Shown here: piece by piece, positions 5,223-7,270 of the stretch | Position numbering within the stretch: the stretch's first letter is position 1 | How the letters are laid out: every line of letters begins with the position of its first letter | NCBI GenBank assembly: GCA_005792805.1 | Contig: SXQV01000041.1 | Span: forward strand, 1 to 7,270 | Reading direction: 5' to 3' | Origin: Methylococcaceae bacterium | Lineage (GTDB): Bacteria > Pseudomonadota > Gammaproteobacteria > Methylococcales > Methylococcaceae | DNA: 7,270 bases | Notes under the pieces: generated by a model | Seen by the model: only the letters and a program-made list of their open reading frames with translations | Databases searched by the model: none | What the model was told of the DNA's origin: nothing | Made by a program: the position numbers and the translations under genes

Positions 5223-6707
5223 TTACAACTCATTCCGCCACACCTGCTCGTCCTTGTCGAACAGCCGATTGGCTTCGGGCAAGCCCCAGCTGCCGGCAGG
5301 GTAGGTGTGAATGAATTCCCGCTGCTCGGCCCAGTGCTTGAGAATCGGATCCACCACACGCCAGGCCCATTCCACCTCGTCGAAGCGGATGAAGAGCGTG
5401 CGATCGCCTTCCATAATGTCGAGCAGCAGGGTTTGATAAGCATCCAGCTTGACCTCGCGGCCATGGCGGTAGGAGGCATTCAACTGAATGGTATGGGTCT
5501 GCATACCTAATCCGGGCTGTTTTGAATGAATTTCCATGTGCATGCTTTCCGAGGGCTGTAGTGACAGCAATATCCAGTTCGGCTCAAGGAATTCCAGTGG
5601 TGTTTCGCGAAACAGCTGCTGCGGTGGATGGCGGAAACGGAGCGCGATCATGGACTGTGACTTGGCCAGCCTTTTACCTGTGCGCAAATAAAACGGCACC
5701 CCGCGCCAGCGCCAGTTGTCGACATAAAACTTGGCGGCCACATAGGTCTCGGTAACGGAATTGCGCTCGACCCCCGCCTCATCCTGATAGCCTGGAACAT
5801 TGACGCCATGGACCGTACCCCCGGCATACTGCGCCCGAAAAGCATGGGCATGCAGCGCCTGTTTGGCGATCGGCCGGATGGAGCGCAGTACCTTGACCTT
5901 TTCGTCACGCAGCGCATCGGCTTCCAGCGCAGGAGGCGGCTCCATCGCGACCAGCGTCAGTAATTGCAGCAGATGGTTCTGCAGCATGTCACGCAGTGCG
6001 CCGGCTTTTTCGTAGTAATCCGCCCGCGTCGAAATACCCACATCCTCGGCCACGGTAATTTGCACATGGTCGATAAAATTCCGGTTCCATAGCGGTTCAA
6101 TCAGCGTATTGGCGAAGCGGAACACCAGCAGATTCTGTACCGTTTCCTTCCCCAGGTAGTGATCGATGCGAAAGACCTGTTCTTCATCGAAGTGCTCATG
6201 CAGGACCCGGTTCAATAAACGGGCACTCTCGATGTCTTCTCCGAAGGGCTTTTCCACCACAATCCGATGCCGTCCACGGGGCTTGTTCAGGCCCGCCTCG
6301 TCGAGGTGTGAAATTACCGCACCGAAATCAGATGGCTTGACGGAAAGATAAAACACCGTGTTGGAGCACACGTCATCCCCGCACGTGTGTTCGGCAATTT
6401 TTTTGTAAAACTCAAGATCGTGCAGGTCACCCGACAGATAGCTGAACCGCCGGGCAAAACGCTCATAAACTTTCTTGTTGAACACCTCGCCCGCGTGAGT
6501 GCGAATGGATTCCAGGAGGCTTGCCTGCCATTCATCGTCCGTCCAGGGTCGCCGCCCCAGTGCCAGCAAGGTCATTTGAGCCGGCAAGTGACCGGACACG
6601 TCCAGATGGTAGAGCGCGGGCAAGAGCTTTATCTGGGCCAGATTACCGGTCGCACCGAAAATCACGAAGTGGCAAGGCTCGGGTTGATGCGGGTCTTTCT
6701 TGGACAT
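5223..6707 (-). CDS. zwf: Glucose-6-phosphate 1-dehydrogenase
   Basis: A 494-residue enzyme (E. coli Zwf: 491) oxidising glucose 6-phosphate to 6-phosphogluconolactone, the first step of the oxidative pentose-phosphate and Entner-Doudoroff pathways. The N-terminal Rossmann domain has FGATGNLAQIKLLPALY (17-33). EKPFG (152-156) and the substrate-binding RIDHYLGKE (180-188) follow, then QNHLLQ (243-248) with the expected catalytic His245, RDEKVKVL (267-274) and GVPFYLRTGKRL (336-347). The nucleotide loop has Asn where GDLA is usual, and Thr where E. coli has Lys18; Arg52 corresponds to E. coli Arg50. An upstream ATG at 6734 would add nine residues but has no Shine-Dalgarno; the ATG at 6707 has AGGA nine bases before it and is preferred. 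No pgl or edd follows; the LsrG-like gene begins 29 bp downstream. Confidence 0.96.
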   Translation of the reverse strand: MSKKDPHQPEPCHFVIFGATGNLAQIKLLPALYHLDVSGHLPAQMTLLALGRRPWTDDEWQASLLESIRTHAGEVFNKKVYERFARRFSYLSGDLHDLEFYKKIAEHTCGDDVCSNTVFYLSVKPSDFGAVISHLDEAGLNKPRGRHRIVVEKPFGEDIESARLLNRVLHEHFDEEQVFRIDHYLGKETVQNLLVFRFANTLIEPLWNRNFIDHVQITVAEDVGISTRADYYEKAGALRDMLQNHLLQLLTLVAMEPPPALEADALRDEKVKVLRSIRPIAKQALHAHAFRAQYAGGTVHGVNVPGYQDEAGVERNSVTETYVAAKFYVDNWRWRGVPFYLRTGKRLAKSQSMIALRFRHPPQQLFRETPLEFLEPNWILLSLQPSESMHMEIHSKQPGLGMQTHTIQLNASYRHGREVKLDAYQTLLLDIMEGDRTLFIRFDEVEWAWRVVDPILKHWAEQREFIHTYPAGSWGLPEANRLFDKDEQVWRNEL

Positions 6708-6796
6708 GAGTGGTTTTCCTGCGGCGCTTGACATGAATTGAAATGACGACAGAAATCGTGGTGTCCGGGACCAAGGCTAAAGCGTGTCCGGGTGAA
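6708..6796 (-). other. galE-zwf intergenic region
   Basis: This 89-bp gap holds the zwf ribosome binding site and probably its promoter, but no convincing -35/-10 pair can be picked by eye. A 9-bp direct repeat, GTGTCCGGG (6761-6769 and 6784-6792 on the plus strand), has a 23-bp period, about two helical turns. A possible short imperfect hairpin in the same place lacks a T-tract and is not called a terminator. Confidence 0.4.
6717..6720 (-). promoter_or_regulatory. Shine-Dalgarno deciding the zwf start
   Basis: The minus strand reads GCAGGA followed by nine bases and ATG at 6707. The alternative ATG at 6734 is preceded by TTTCAATTC, with no purine-rich site. This favours the shorter protein beginning MSKKDPHQ. 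Confidence 0.55.
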
Positions 6797-7270
6797 TCAG
6801 GCGCTGTAACCCTCCGGGTTGGTTTCCTGCCAACGCCAGTGATCCACACACATGGCCTGAATATCGCGGGTAGCACGCCAGCCCAGCCAATGCTCCGCAA
6901 AAGCCGGATCGGCGTAGCAGGAGGCAATATCACCGGCACGTCTGGCCGCCATATTCAAAGGCACTTGCCTGCCCGAAGCCTGCTCGAATGCCTCGACGAC
7001 CTCCAGCACGCTATAGCCACGACCGGTACCCAGGTTAACCGCCGTACAGGCGGGCTCGGCAAGGCGCTCAAGCGCCCGCAAATGCCCTATTGCCAGATCC
7101 ACGACATGGATGTAGTCACGCACCCCGGTCCCATCGGGCGTCGGGTAATCATTCCCCCAGACATTGAGCCTCTCTCGCCGGCCCACAGCCACCTGAGCCA
7201 CGAATGGCATCAGATTATTCGGAATTCCCCGGGGATCCTCCCCGATCAGGCCGCTTTCATGCGCACCGAC
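6797..7270 (-). CDS. galE: UDP-glucose 4-epimerase GalE, C-terminal part (5' end outside window)
   Basis: The frame stays open to the right edge, so only the last 157 residues are present. The first 20 visible residues already belong to the conserved GalE block GEDPRGIPNN (10-19), so the internal ATG at 7210 is not the start. The enzyme interconverts UDP-glucose and UDP-galactose for polysaccharide synthesis and galactose use. Recognisable stretches are AQVAVGRRE (25-33), GNDYPTPDGTGVRDYIHV (39-56), with the Arg corresponding to UDP-binding Arg231 of E. coli, NLGTGRGYSVLEVV (79-92), and RRAGD (110-114). The NAD-binding part and the catalytic Tyr-X3-Lys lie outside the window. Visible residue 118 is Cys and aligns without gaps with E. 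coli Tyr299, the residue controlling acceptance of N-acetylated UDP-sugars. zwf begins 89 bp downstream of its stop, with no terminator visible. Confidence 0.95.
   Translation of the reverse strand, partial: VGAHESGLIGEDPRGIPNNLMPFVAQVAVGRRERLNVWGNDYPTPDGTGVRDYIHVVDLAIGHLRALERLAEPACTAVNLGTGRGYSVLEVVEAFEQASGRQVPLNMAARRAGDIASCYADPAFAEHWLGWRATRDIQAMCVDHWRWQETNPEGYSA

Noticed and set aside
6708..6734. Longer zwf start at 6734
   Set aside because: It has no Shine-Dalgarno, whereas the ATG at 6707 has AGGA at workable spacing and gives a length near the family norm. The longer form is not formally excluded.
7222..7238. Adjoining EcoRI, SmaI and BamHI sites (GAATTCCCCGGGGATCC) resembling a cloning polylinker
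   Set aside because: The bases encode, in frame, the conserved GalE segment GEDPRGIPN, which matches E. coli GalE; the sequence continues as galE on both sides, so it is genuine coding sequence.

Overview
The window holds a stretch of bacterial chromosome that looks gammaproteobacterial. It is moderately GC-rich. FtsH, GalE, Zwf, the LsrG-like protein and the Blc-type lipocalin all align by eye with their Escherichia coli counterparts, and one small gene looks like DUF2956, a family I know only from Gammaproteobacteria. Genus or species cannot be fixed from this sequence. Most genes are housekeeping or central metabolism. There is no mobile element, phage gene, CRISPR array, tRNA or rRNA.

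Layout: on the plus strand, the 3' part of ftsH (1-816) ends in a strong intrinsic terminator (831-872). It is followed by a small DUF2956-like membrane protein (951-1418) and, 18 bp later, a Blc-type lipocalin (1437-2006). From 2040 to the right edge everything is on the minus strand. Read in the direction of transcription this is galE (cut by the window edge, ending at 6797), zwf (6707-5223), a 98-residue LsrG-like/ABM-domain protein (5193-4897), an iron-type alcohol dehydrogenase (4892-3699) and lnt (3608-2040). The two blocks converge at 2006/2040 with 33 bp between them. No gap exceeds about 130 bp, so there is no large empty region.

How the genes fit together: galE supplies UDP-sugars for envelope polysaccharide. 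zwf opens the oxidative pentose-phosphate / Entner-Doudoroff branch. Close behind zwf come the LsrG-like enzyme and a tightly coupled dehydrogenase, an isomerase/monooxygenase-fold protein plus an oxidoreductase that may form a small undescribed metabolic module. lnt (lipoprotein maturation) lies away from its usual corC/ybeX partner. The neighbouring lipocalin, normally a lipoprotein, has no lipobox cysteine at all.

The points most worth following up are the LsrG-like/alcohol dehydrogenase pair, a cysteine in GalE at the position of E. coli Tyr299 (predicting activity on N-acetylated UDP-sugars), the cysteine-free lipocalin, the orphan Lnt with an altered lysine motif, and the altered dinucleotide-binding loop in Zwf. 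I saw no clear evidence of a wholly new multi-gene system.
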